This document shows, in pieces, positions 25,786 to 36,035 of a stretch of 64,000 nucleotides of DNA. Below the pieces are notes generated by a model, which saw only the letters and a list, made by a program, of their open reading frames with translations, was not told where the DNA came from and ran no database searches. The position numbers and the translations under genes are program-made. The stretch is from positions 5,987,819 to 6,051,818 of the forward strand of contig JAXIVH010000012.1 in assembly GCA_036785325.1 (NCBI GenBank). Reading direction: 5' to 3'. Each line of letters opens with the position of its first letter. Positions within the stretch are counted from its first letter, which is position 1. Source of the stretch: Urophycis tenuis (taxonomy: Eukaryota; Chordata; Actinopteri; Gadiformes; Phycidae).

Positions 25786-26590
25786 TAAAGTTGTGCCAGA
25801 CATAAGTCGAACCGCATCATCAAGTTTGCAGATGACACAACAGTGGTGGGCCTCATCAGTGACAATGACGACTCGAGTACCTCCTACAGAGAGGTCCATC
25901 TACTCAGCAACTGGTGTGACATAAATAGCCTTCAATTCAACATCAATAAAACCAAAAAAAAACTGTGGACTTCAGGAAAAAAACACATGCCACAGACCCC
26001 ACTCATCATCAATGACTGTGCTGTGGAGTCTGTGAAAAGCACCAAGTTCCTGGGGGTGCACATCACAGATGACCTGACGTGGTCCACCAACACCACGTCC
26101 CTGGTCAAGAAGGCACAGCAACACCTCCACTTCCTTTGTTGAATGAGAAGAGCTGACCTCCCCTCTTCTGCCCTCCCCACCTTTGACAGTGGTGGTATTA
26201 AGAGCATCCTCACCAGCAGCCTCTCAGTCTGGTAAGGCAGCTGCCCTAAAAAGGGTGGTGAGGACAGCAGAGAAGAGCACCAGATCAGCCCTACCATCCA
26301 TCCAGGACCTCTACCCTTCCCGCTGCCTCAAAAGGGCCATCAACATCATATCACCAAAGACCCCACATACCCAGCACACAAACTGTTCACCCTCCTACCA
26401 TCTGGCAAGTGTTACCACAGCATGCGGTGCAGGACCTCCAGACTCAGTAGAAGCTTTTTCCCTTAGGCCATCAGACTATTGAACCATTGAACTCACCCAA
26501 CAAAATTCCATAAACATGATAACCCCAGCACCCATAATAGGCCAACTGAATGTCAATATAATTTAAACTCAATGTCTGTACCGTGCTCGT
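25786..26590 (+). mobile_element. 5'-truncated CR1-group LINE (Rex1/L2-like) fragment
   Basis: Translation from ~25806 shows an RT core (KFADDTTVVGLISDNDDS), then KFLGVHITDDLTWSTNTTSL and VKKAQQHLHFL, then a stop (26141-26143) and a frame change before ALPSIQDLYPSRCLKRA. The same protein family occurs in the minus-strand LINE at 33220-36030. Only the 3' third of the element is present. Confidence 0.8.
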
Positions 26591-26624
26591 TACATAAATA
26601 ATTTAATTCTGTTTACATTCCATA

Positions 26625-26625
<1 letters not shown>

Positions 26626-26681
<56 letters not shown>

Positions 26682-26682
26682 C

Positions 26683-26741
<59 letters not shown>

Positions 26742-26776
26742 TAATAATAATAATAATGATAACAATAATAATAATG
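26626..26776. repeat. (AAT)n microsatellite
   Basis: Imperfect AAT/AAC trinucleotide tract downstream of the LINE fragment. Confidence 0.95.
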
Positions 26777-27090
26777 CATTTTATTTAAAGGTGCCTTTCA
26801 AATCACTCAAAGACACCTTACAGACAAGTTAGAAAAACAAGTAACAAGTAACAGTGGCATACTCGGAATAAGTGTGTTTTAGGCGTGATTAAGCTCTTGA
26901 CCCGTTGGTGGATAGGTTGGCAGTTGGAGCTGAGAGCTGGATGGCAGGAGAGGAACAGATAGAGTGTGAAGGTGTGTGGATGTGGATGAGTTCAGTTAGA
27001 TACACTGGTGCCAGGCTGTGAAGGATCTTGAAAGTAAGGAGTAGATTAATGCGTGATTTGATAGGGAGCCAGTGGAGTTGTGTGTGCCAG
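26777..27090. repeat. Dispersed fish repeat, unclassified
   Basis: Starts with ATTTTATTTAAAGGTGCCTT and includes GGCTGTGAAGGATCTTGAAA, phrases I associate with abundant fish repeats. It is absent from the paralogous position in copy A. Confidence 0.5.
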
Positions 27091-27092
27091 GA

Positions 27093-27580
27093 GTAGGGTT
27101 GGGTATCGTTTGGGTTTTATCCGATACCGGTGCCTACTCTGTACTTTTTAAACGGTTCCGGTGCTAAAACGGTTCTCAAACCGGTGCTTAAAAAAACGAA
27201 ACCGCACACACTTTGTCAAAAAACAATAGCCTACCCTTTTATTTCCAGGGCCAAATTACACACAATATAAAATAAAGCAATATAATTTTAAATAATATAA
27301 AATACGAATTCACATTTACGTCACATCAAATAAAACAATATTGTATCAAATATAAGTACTGAAATGAACAGTGCAACACCTTAAATATTAACAAAACATA
27401 CATAATATAAAACACACACATAGAGGGATGTTTACTCACGGTGTTTATTTAAAAGCCGAGCAATGCATCGTGTTCGATAACTTGCGGGATGCAGCAAGCA
27501 CTTCAGCAGCAGCAGCCGGACTCACAGCCTGGGAGTCCGCTGTACAGAGTAGGCACCGGTAGTAAGTGTTAGCTGAGGAA
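27093..27580. mobile_element. MITE-like repeat with AGGGTTGGGTATCG terminus
   Basis: Begins AGGGTTGGGTATCGTTTGGG and has the internal motif CCGATACCGGTGCC, typical of a common fish non-autonomous DNA transposon (hAT-like by recollection). The opposite inverted terminus was not found, so the element seems truncated on the right. Confidence 0.5.
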
Positions 27581-27626
27581 AGGGCATCCTTGTATTGGAG
27601 TATGTGGTTGTGATACATTTCTTTAT

Positions 27627-27648
27627 GAGGGTTAGGGTTAGGGTTAGG
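27627..27648. repeat. Short telomere-like (TTAGGG)n tract
   Basis: GGGTTAGGGTTAGGGTTAGG, about three and a half units, at the right-hand junction of the copy-B-specific insert. Confidence 0.8.
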
Positions 27649-28363
27649 ACAATGTGATCTTAAATCTGTAAGGTCTATCCTACTTCTCATTAGTCCTTAT
27701 TCCTGTCTTCAGTATGAGACATTAAGTGAGGTCCTGACTCCCTGTGGTCACTACAGATTCCAGGGCACTCATCCCCAGATTAGTGGCGCTCACCCAGCAT
27801 CCTGACCAAATGAACCCCAAGCATGGCTGCTGAACATCACATGAAATGTGTTTTGTGTTTGGGTGATGTCCCACGAGACAACACTACCATGTAATTAGGT
27901 CTGGCGAGACCTGCAGAACTCAACTTTCACTGGTGTTGCACAACAACTTCAACAACTGTGATGATGTAATATTGACAAAGTTAAGACTAAAAAGGAACTA
28001 CATTTTGGAATTCAAGATCATACCAACAAATAGATATTTGAAAAGGTACATGGTTCAATTCATTTTATATACAGTATCTCCGATGAGAAATATATGACTA
28101 TATGAGTATAACAACAAGCTGCAATAACTACTTGACCAAAACACCAACATGTTTTTCTTTGTTGTCATCCTCCATGTCCATCATCCCTGGCCACGTGACT
28201 CCTCCATGACATGCATCCCATGTTGCAGCTCCTGGACTCCACCTTATTTATTGCTGAGTGTGGTCCAGAGAAGCTGCACACCTCTTAGAGACAAAGCTCC
28301 ACCCTAGCATCTCAACAGCATGACCGTGCTCACACTATAACGTATCGAGGGCAGTTCTCACGA
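27649..28363. other. Upstream flank of odorant receptor 2
   Basis: Paralogous to 18000-18722. No exon is seen; regulatory sites cannot be resolved by eye. Confidence 0.55.
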
Positions 28364-29323
28364 ATGACCATGTCTTTAGTGAACTTCTCAGGGCAGAACG
28401 TGGTGGAGTTCACCATCACAGGCTTCGACCACCTGCCTCACCAACATCTGATGGGCGCCATGATCTTGCTGTGCTACTGCCTGGCCCTGCTGTTCTCCGC
28501 CACCAACATCTGGATCATCTCCACTGACAGGCGGCTGCACAGACCCATGTACCTGCTCATCTGTAACCTGGCCCTGGTGGACATCATGTTCACCACCAGT
28601 GCCAGCACCACCATGATCTCTGTTCTGCTCGTCGGGGACAAAACCATCTCTTACAACTCCTGCCTGTCCCGTGTCTTCATCTACCACTTGGGGGACATCG
28701 AAGAGTGCCTGGCCCTCTCTCTGATGGCCCTGGACCGCACTGTGGCCATCAGCCAGCCCCTGCGGTATGTCACCATCTTCACTAACCAGCGGGTTTTCAT
28801 ATTGATCGTGGTGTCCTGGCTTATTGGGATTGGCTGTGTAGGAAAGGTGGTGACTACTCTAAATCAGCTGCCGTACTGCCAGCCTGTGATCAGATATGTG
28901 TTCTGCGACTACCCAGCTATGCTCAGGGCAGCCTGTGTGAATCCAGAGCCTTACTTCTTGATACCCAGTATCCTAGCTCTGTGGCTCCTCGCTGGGCAGC
29001 TTCCGATGATCTTACTTTCCTACGGGAAACTTGTCTATACGGTGCTGAGGCTCAGACTTAAGGAGAAGGGAGGGCGCACACTCAGCACTGTTGTCAGCCA
29101 TTTCATCCCTGTTGGCTCTTACTATCTTCCGAAGTTGGTGTCCGTGCTGCTGACCAGGGTGGGAGTGAAGCTGAACCTCACCGAGAGGAATGCTTTGCTG
29201 ATCATCGCCACTCTGTTGCCCCCTCTCATCAACCCCACCGTCTACTGTCTGCAGAACAAGGAGATCAAATCTGTTCTCCGACACGTGCTTTGGAGAAATC
29301 CTGTTGTACCCTCGAAGCACTAA
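28364..29323 (+). CDS. Odorant receptor 2 (teleost OR, intact, 319 aa)
   Basis: Single-exon seven-transmembrane odorant receptor, tandem paralogue of receptor 1. It shares NFS glycosylation (7-9), PMYLLICNLA (61-70), MALDRTVAISQPLRY (121-135), PYCQPVIRYVFCDY in ECL2 and INPTVYCLQNKEIK in TM7. The first ~150 residues differ from receptor 1 at about ten positions, whereas TM4, TM5/ICL3 and TM6 differ much more (for example VSWLIGIGCVGKVV against LCWLIGIAWMIKPV). ICL3 is two residues shorter. The ATG at 28364 is the first in frame after upstream stops. Conserved structure and no disabling change suggest a functional gene with altered ligand specificity; the specificity itself is unknown. Confidence 0.93.
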   Translation: MTMSLVNFSGQNVVEFTITGFDHLPHQHLMGAMILLCYCLALLFSATNIWIISTDRRLHRPMYLLICNLALVDIMFTTSASTTMISVLLVGDKTISYNSCLSRVFIYHLGDIEECLALSLMALDRTVAISQPLRYVTIFTNQRVFILIVVSWLIGIGCVGKVVTTLNQLPYCQPVIRYVFCDYPAMLRAACVNPEPYFLIPSILALWLLAGQLPMILLSYGKLVYTVLRLRLKEKGGRTLSTVVSHFIPVGSYYLPKLVSVLLTRVGVKLNLTERNALLIIATLLPPLINPTVYCLQNKEIKSVLRHVLWRNPVVPSKH

Positions 29324-30785
29324 AGACTCGTTTGTCATGTCAACAGCACATACGTTTGAGACATCTCAGACTCTCATAATTTCTACCTTTCTTCTTCTAC
29401 TTCAGCCTTGTTGCATGTTTATCATTGTAAGAAAGTACATTATAAAAAAACATTTGCCTCATGGCATGTTGTATATGACCACTAAGTTCTAGATCATATC
29501 TCAGCTAATGTAATAATCTTTGTCATTTCTGTTGCAGGATTAGATTCTATCTAGGATGTTTTTCCTTTAAACTTGCAATTAAAGACAATGTAATACAGTA
29601 TTCAATCAATGTAACTACAAATTAAAAAGTACACCTAGTGTAAACAAATTCATTGTAAGGGTGAAAATTATTCTGTCACATTCAGGGGAGTCTCCACTTG
29701 TTTACTGTTTGCCCTTAATGTGTCACAGCTGTGGACCACAAGACACATTCAGACAATACACCACTATGGAAGGGCACTGGGAGAGCTATCACGAAGAGGG
29801 GGACAAATGCAGCCTAATTTCTGCAAAAACTGAGCAAACCTGTTATTAATTACATAATTTAGAACACCTGTAATTTAGAATATATTTCTAGTGCATCATG
29901 CTTCAGAACTAAATATATCATTAAAAATGCTTCTGCCCTTGTATGTGGTACATCTTGGCACTTTATAATTGCTCTTTGTAACTTGGCACTTAGCCAGAGA
30001 TGTTGTACACTAGCAATGTTAACCTCGCAATTGAAATACTTAGTTAATTTATTACTTAGTTAATTTATTACTTATACTTAATTTATTCTCATGACTTTCT
30101 TACTGTATTAACAGCAACTACATGTTTCACCTTCTTCTGACAAATGCACTTTTTGTAAGTTGGATAAAAGCGTCTACCAAATGCCCTAAATGTAAATGTT
30201 AAGCATACCTTTCAAAAAAATATAACGAGACTTTTGGCACAATCTCTCCTCCGTAATAGTGCTGAGGATTTCCACACACATGTCTGAAGGAGTTTCTCAC
30301 AAATGTTGCAAGTAATTCACCCTCAACAACAGTAGGTTGCGCTATGGCTCACCAGGTGCGGTCCTGCCCTACTGCGCTGTGATTGGTTCATACTTATTAC
30401 CTGGATGGGGCCTTGTGATTGGATGCTAGCTGCTAAGGCTGGCCCTATGTTTTCTGTAGTGTTCATGGCCATATGGAGGGTTTTGAACCTGCCATAATGT
30501 TACTGTCCAAGTCCGGGGGCTTAACCTTCTGAGTGGTTTTCCTTTGAGACCCTGTGTTATAAGTCTATTTTCAGTTCAGTGAGAGGAGACAAATATGACA
30601 AATGTACTCAAGCCGGATCATGTCAGAGTGATTTGTCACACGCTCTAAAAGTACATTGAGTTCAGGAAGTATTAGTGTGAAGTGGTGGATTGTAGATTCC
30701 ACTTATGGTTGGAGCCGGCAGCAGAGTGTGTGACTCACTGAATTGGCCGTTGTACTCCAAACGCAGACACACACACCTTTAGAGT
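29324..30785. other. Downstream flank of odorant receptor 2
   Basis: 29324-29850 is paralogous to the sequence 3' of receptor 1, and 30325-30520 matches 21165-21330. The stretch 29950-30210 has no match in copy A and includes TAGTTAATTTATTACT-type AT-rich sequence. No gene is seen. Confidence 0.55.
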
Positions 30786-30788
30786 TAA

Positions 30789-30850
30789 AAACCTATACTA
30801 TACTATACTATACTATACTATAGTGGCTATAGTATAGTATAGTATAGGTT
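30789..30850. repeat. Inverted repeat (CTATA/TATAG) hairpin
   Basis: AACCTATACTATACTATACT on the left and its reverse complement ending TATAGTATAGGTT on the right, around a short GTGGC-containing centre. The pairing arm is ~23 bp, so this could extrude as a cruciform. Confidence 0.85.
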
Positions 30851-31136
30851 TAGCCTCAGGGGTATAGGCTATAGTATAGGACTGAAGCCGATGTATGGTA
30901 GGTTCATGATGGCAGGTATATGTAGGCTACCTAATATCAAATATGACCCTCATGGTAGTAGGTACATTATATTGATAATATTTTTTTGTGAATTTTGCAC
31001 AATTTCAACAATGATCATTTCTCCTGAGTTCCGATATCCAATATCCATACTTACCTTACTCAGTATACCTTCTGGCTGTCGTGGTCCCGTGCCAGCGGTA
31101 GCCTGTCGTAGCAGAACCCAGGACTTTTTATTATGT

Positions 31137-31235
31137 TTTTAGCTTGTTTCAGCTTGTTTTTAGCTTGTTTCAGCTTGTTTTTAGCTTGTTTTTAGCTTAT
31201 TTCAGCTTGTTTTTAGCTTGTTTTTAGCTTATTTG
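31137..31235. repeat. Tandem 10-12 bp repeats in the Rex1-like 5' region
   Basis: AGCTTGTTTTT / AGCTTGTTTC alternate about nine times just before the first open frame of the LINE. Repeated 5' sequence is a common LINE promoter layout; that role is inferred. Confidence 0.7.
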
Positions 31236-31276
31236 CACACCGTTTTGGGGGATTTAAACATTATTCACACTTCAAG

Positions 31277-32380
31277 ATGACTCTTCTTCACTTTGGATAT
31301 CTCCTTGTTGCTTTTTCCGTGCATTGGTCTCTCCTGGTGACTGCAAGCCATGCCAGCCATTCAGCCGGCGTTGTTTACAGTCGCGACCAGCTGATCGCCC
31401 TGAAGCCCCAGGTTCGCTTAGCCGGGGGGAGACCTACAGCGCCGGAGGAGCTAGGAAGGAGACGGCATGGCTGCAGAGCGGGGGTTAAACGGAGAAGGAA
31501 GAGTAGGGAGTTTAAACCCTCTATCCCTGCAGTCATTACTGGAAACACTAGGTCCCTGGCAAATAAGATGGACGAACTCGAAGTGCTCATCAGGACGCAG
31601 AGGGAGTACACAGTCTCATGTGTTTCACAGAAACGTGGCTACATGAGCAGATAACGGACTCCAACGACGCCATCCCCGGCTTCCACGCGGTCCTGTGCCG
31701 ACAGAAACACGCCCACGAGGGGCAAGAAGAGAGGTGGAGGGCTCGCCGTGCTCGTTAACAACAGGTGGTGTCACCCCGGGCACATCTATGTGAAAGAGCG
31801 CTTCTGCAGCCCCGATATCGAGCTAATCACCATCAGACTTTGTCTATATTATCTGCCACGGGAGTTTACAAGTGTAATCGCCACCATCGTTTACATTCCG
31901 CCATCTGGGAACACCGACACTGTGTGTGATGTCATCCACGGTGCGGCCGCGGCTCTGCAGACAAAACACCCCAGAGCCTTCGTCATCATCACAGCTGACT
32001 TCAACCACCTCTCTCTCTCATCCATCTCCATCCATCTTCCAACGTTCCGCAAGTTTGTCAAATGTACAACAAGAGAAAATAAAACTATAGATTTGCTGTA
32101 TGCAAATGTCAAAGGTGCATACAGCTCTACTGCCCTCCGTCCCCTGGGAAGGTCTGACCACAACCTCGTCCTGCTCTCTCCATCATACAAGCCTGTGGTT
32201 CAGCAGCTTCCAGCGACAGTGAGGACTGTGAGGAAATGGTCTCCCGAGGCCATGGAATCACTGCAGGGTGCCCTGGAAGCCACTGACTGGGATGTATTCT
32301 ACAAACCACACGGGGAGGACATTGATGGAATTACTGACTGCATCTCAGAATATATTGAGTTCTGCATGGACAACACCATC
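31277..32380 (+). pseudogene. Rex1-like LINE endonuclease region (frameshifted)
   Basis: 31277-31654 contains a basic N-terminal part and PAVITGNTRSLANKMDELEV, the usual endonuclease opening. The ETWLHEQ segment follows in another frame (31615-31660). 31748 onward reads LAVLVNNRWC, TIVYIPPSGNTDTVC, FVIITADFNHL (GDFN-type motif with TADFN), NKTIDLLYANVKGAY and LGRSDHNLVLL, the C-terminal SDH motif. At least two frame changes break it. Confidence 0.8.
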
Positions 32381-32387
32381 CCCACGT

Positions 32388-32514
32388 GGGGATGTAGCTC
32401 AGTGGTAGAGCGCATGCTTCGCTTGTATGAGGCCCCGGGTTCAATCCCCGGCATCTCCATCTTTATGCAATTTCCCTCAGGGATCATTAAAGTATGTCTG
32501 TCTGTCTGTCTGTC
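32388..32514 (+). mobile_element. tRNA-Ala-derived SINE with LINE-type tail
   Basis: The first 72 nt are a nearly perfect tRNA-Ala: GGGGATGTAGCTCAGTGG start, anticodon CGC at 32420-32422, T arm CCGGGTTCAATCCCCGG and acceptor end CATCTCCA. The T at position 37 (32423) is unusual for this tRNA. No poly-T terminator follows. Instead a ~55 nt tail (AATTTCCCTCAGGGATCATT then AAAGTATG and TCTG repeats) resembles the 3' end of the surrounding LINE family (48942-48990). It sits inside the LINE frame between TIPT and NEKKRAFRSG, replacing about 20 codons found in relatives. It is called a SINE rather than a functional tRNA gene. Confidence 0.85.
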
Positions 32515-33218
32515 AACGAGAAAAAGAGGGCCTTCAGGTCGGGGGAAAGAGCAGAACTCAAGCGTGTTCAGAGAAAACTCAAACACAGCATCAGGGAGAG
32601 TAAGGACAACTAGAACTGGAACTCAAACTGGAGAACAAAAACACCAGGGACGCCTGAAGGGGCATGAGGGAGATCACGGCTTCCAGAAGAGGGGTGGAGG
32701 TCCAGCTGAGGGGAATGTACAACGTGCAAACGAGTTCAACCTGTTCCAACAGGTTCGACTCCTGCTCCCCCAGCTGCCCCCCTGCTGCTCCCCTGAGCAA
32801 CCTCCTCTGGACACAACCCCCCTACAGCCCCACACCAACACCACACCCCACAGCAGACGCTAGGGTTCACCACCTCCTTCTCCCCCTCCCACCACACCCC
32901 TGACCCAAGACACTTACACTTCCCCCACTGCTGCCTACAGACCCCTTCAGCAGTCACCACTCTGCACCATTCCCTGGTCCCTAGACTGGAGTCAACATCA
33001 CAGCCAGCCAGGTGAGGAGAGAGCTGGAGAAGCTCAATCAAAGAAAAGCTGCTTGACCGAATCGCTTCAGCCCTTGCATGCTAACGGCATGTGCCAGCCA
33101 GCTCTGTGGAGTTCTCCAGCACCACCTTTAACCTGAGCCTTGTTCCAATGCCCAAAAAAGGACATCCTGTGGCACTGGATGACTACAGGCCGATTGCACT
33201 GACCTCACACATAATGAG
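32515..33218 (+). pseudogene. Rex1-like LINE, linker and start of RT (broken)
   Basis: Fragments in different frames: NEKKRAFRSGERAELKRVQR, then MREITASRR / FQKRGGGPAEGNVQRANEFN, then a proline-rich stretch and finally PMPKKGHPVALDDYRPIALT. Several stops and frameshifts. It ends abruptly at SHIM, where the A+T-rich tail of a minus-strand LINE begins. Confidence 0.75.
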
Positions 33219-36035
33219 AATAGGATAGAATAGAATAGAATCTTTATTGTCATTATACAACAGTATTAAAAAAAATACGGTGGCACAACAAAATTGAGGC
33301 ACAGCTCTCCCTTCAGTGCAAAAAGATAAATATTAAATAATAAATAACTAAAACAAGAAAGATACCAACATACCAACAAAGAATATACAAATACTATATA
33401 CAAATTAGAAAGTAACTGTGATGAAACAGTGAAATCAAGCGTAAGAAATATTGCACTTTTGTATTGGAAAAAGAAAAAAGAAAAGCTTATTGCACATGTT
33501 CTTTATGAATGTGAAATTGAAAGTGGAATGACATGGTTGAAATGACACAATTGTGTCAGTTATTGTTTAACAGGGCTATGGCCCTGTTGTAGAAACTGTC
33601 TCTGAGTCTGTTTGTCCATGTTTTTAGCATCCTGAAACGTCTGCCTGAGGGCAGCAGTTGGAACACCCGGTGTCCTGGGTGCGAGCTGTCTTTCAGGATG
33701 CTGCATGCCTTTCTCAGGCAGCGGGTGTTGTGAAGGTCCTGTAGGGAGGGGAGAGGATGACCGATGATCTTTTTGGCGGTGTTAATGACCCTTTGTAGTT
33801 CCTTTCTGTGTGCCGTGGTGCAGCTGGAAAACCACACACACAAACAATATGTCAGCACACTCTCAATGGAGCAGTGGTAGAAGACAGTCAGCAGCTCCCT
33901 CTTTAAGTTGATCTTTTTAAGGATCCTCAGAAAGTGGAGCCGCTGTTGGGCTTTCTTCACGACCGCTGTGGTGTTTGAGCTCCATTTGAGGTCCGCGTCC
34001 ATATGCACACCCAGGAACTTGAAACTGTGCACCATCTCCACAGACTCCCCGTTTATGCGGATGGGCTGCAGGTCAGTCTTCCTCCACCTGTAGTCCACAA
34101 TCATCTCCTTTGTTTTAGGGGTGTTGAGGACCAAGTTGTTGTCATCACACCACTCCACCAGCCTCTGGACCCCCTCCCTGTAGGCAGTCTCGTCACCACC
34201 AAAGATTAGTCCCACTAAGGTGGTGTCGTCCGCAAATTTAACAATGGTGTTGTCTGGGTGGGTGCTGACACAGTCATGGGTGTACAGAGTGTAGAGCAGC
34301 GGACTCAGGACACAGCCCTGTGGGGAGTCAATGTTGAGGCTGAGGGCTGTGGAGAGATGGGGACCAACTCTGACTCTCTGTACACGGTTGGAGAGGAAGC
34401 AATCCAGCAGCAGGTGGTGAATGGGAGTCCGATGTCCAGCAGTTTTTCTGTCAGTCTGACCGGGAGTATGGTGTTAAAGGCAGAGCTAAAGTCAACAAAG
34501 AGCAGTCTGGCATAGCGTCCCTGTTGTTCCAGATGGGAGATGGTGGTGTGGAGCACTGTGCAGATAGCATCCTCTGTTGATCTGTTCGCTCTGTATGCGA
34601 ATTGAAGTGGGTCGAATGTGGGTGGGAGGCAGGATGTGATGTGACGTCGGACCAGTTTCTCGAAACACTTCATGACCACAGGTGTCAGAGCAACTGGTCT
34701 GTAGTCGTTAAGACTGTTGATGGTGGTCTTTTTAGGCAGCGGGACGATTGTGGCCGACTTCAGGCATGGTGGGATGAAGGACTGGGACAGTGACTCGTTA
34801 AATATCCTGGTGAAGACCCCGGCCAGCTGGTCTGCACATTCTCTGAGGACTCTCCCGGTCACTCCATCTGGTCCGGCAGCCTTCCTAGGATTTACTGCCC
34901 TCAGTGTGCACCTCACGTCATGTTCCTGCACCATGAGGCTGGAGCTGTTGCAGTTCAGTGGACGAGCTGTGGCTGTGGCTGCCTCGTACCCTTCCACCTC
35001 GAAGCGTGCAAAGAAGTGGTTAAGCTCCTCCGCTAGCCTCGCGTCACCCTCTGCCGTCGTGGTGCTGCTGGACTTGAAGTTGGTGAGGTGCTGGAGTCCC
35101 TGCCACACCTGGCGCGTGTTGTTCTTGGTGAAGTGATCCTCCACCCTCCTCCTGTAGGCTGTCTTGGTGTCTCTGATGCCTCTCTTCAGGCTGGCTCTGG
35201 CTGTACTGTACTGCACTCCATCCCCAGACCTGAGGGCGTCATCACGTTGCCTCAGCAGTGTCTTGACCTCTTTCATCATCCAGGGTTTCTGGTTCGAAAA
35301 TACCCGGAGACGTTTGTAAACAGTGACGCTATCCACACAGAAGTTGATGTAGGAGAGCACAGATGAGGTGTACTCCTCTAAGTCCTGGTGTTCAAAAACA
35401 CTCCAATCTGTGCTCTCAAAACAGTCCTGCAACTGGTGTAGTGCACCCTCTGGCCATGTTTTCCCTGTTTTTGTGGTTGGGGGGGCTCTCCTCCTGAGGG
35501 GGGTGTACGCAGGGATCAGCAGCATGGACATATGATCTGACAGACCCAGATGTGGTAGTGGTCTTGCTCTATAGCCTCTCTGAATGTTGCTATAGACTTG
35601 TTGCACATTTAACATGCTGATAGAATTTAGGGAGCACTGACTTCAATTCAGCATGGTTAAAGTCCCCTGCTATGATGTGCACTGCGTCAGGATGAGAGCT
35701 TTGCTGGTTGCTAACTGCTCTGTGTAGCTCCCCCAGAGCTATGTTAGCATTAGCGTCGGGTGGGATGTATACGGCTGTTACCATGACAATGGTAAACTCA
35801 CGGGTAGATAGACGGGTCTGCATCTCACAGTCAAATATTCCAAGTCCGGGGAACAATGTCTGTCTACAGTCTCCCTCCCCCTCTGCTCTTACCGGAGTCG
35901 CTGTTCCTGTCGTGGCGATGGACTGTGCGACCTGCTAGCTCGATAGCTGAGTCCGGTATGGATTGTTGTAGCCAGGTCTCTGTTATTAGAGAGGTCAGTT
36001 ATATAGAGGTCTGTAATATAGAGGTCAGTGCAAGT
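33219..36035 (-). mobile_element. CR1-group LINE (Rex1/L2-like), minus strand
   Basis: The 3' tail at 33219-33250 reads, on the minus strand, AATAAAGATTCTATTC and further ATTCT repeats. Upstream on that strand are the RT and part of the endonuclease. The element is 5'-truncated in the first part of the endonuclease (ITETWLQQSIPDSA near 35990). A target-site duplication was not found, probably because later insertions joined its 5' side. Confidence 0.8.
33556..35856 (-). pseudogene. LINE endonuclease/RT frames (three pieces)
   Basis: 35590-35856 carries VTAVYIPPDANANIALG and HIIAGDFNHAELKS. 34305-35615 carries HLGLSDHMSMLLIPAY, NQKPWMMKEVKTLL, NDYRPVALTPVVMKCFEKLV, PLQFAYRANRSTEDA and LLFVDFSSAFNTI. 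33556-34215, with upstream codons for KFADDTT at 34220-34240, carries KFLGVHMDADLKWSSNTTAV and AHRKELQRVINTAKKI. Two frame changes (near 35600 and 34300) disable it. Domain order is that of a CR1-group non-LTR retrotransposon. Confidence 0.82.

Larger units (their letters stand above)
23456..31040. repeat. Tandem segmental duplication, copy B (left part, carries odorant receptor 2)
   Basis: Collinear with copy A (see that entry). Relative to A it holds an extra ~1.85 kb insert (25786-27640) made of a LINE fragment, an (AAT)n tract and a MITE-like repeat, and it has an empty site where A carries Rex3. Its continuation resumes at 56385. Confidence 0.85.

Noticed and set aside
32388..32459. Functional tRNA-Ala(CGC) gene
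   Set aside because: The tRNA fold is good, but there is no poly-T terminator, position 37 is unusual, and a SINE-type tail with TCTG repeats follows inside a LINE.
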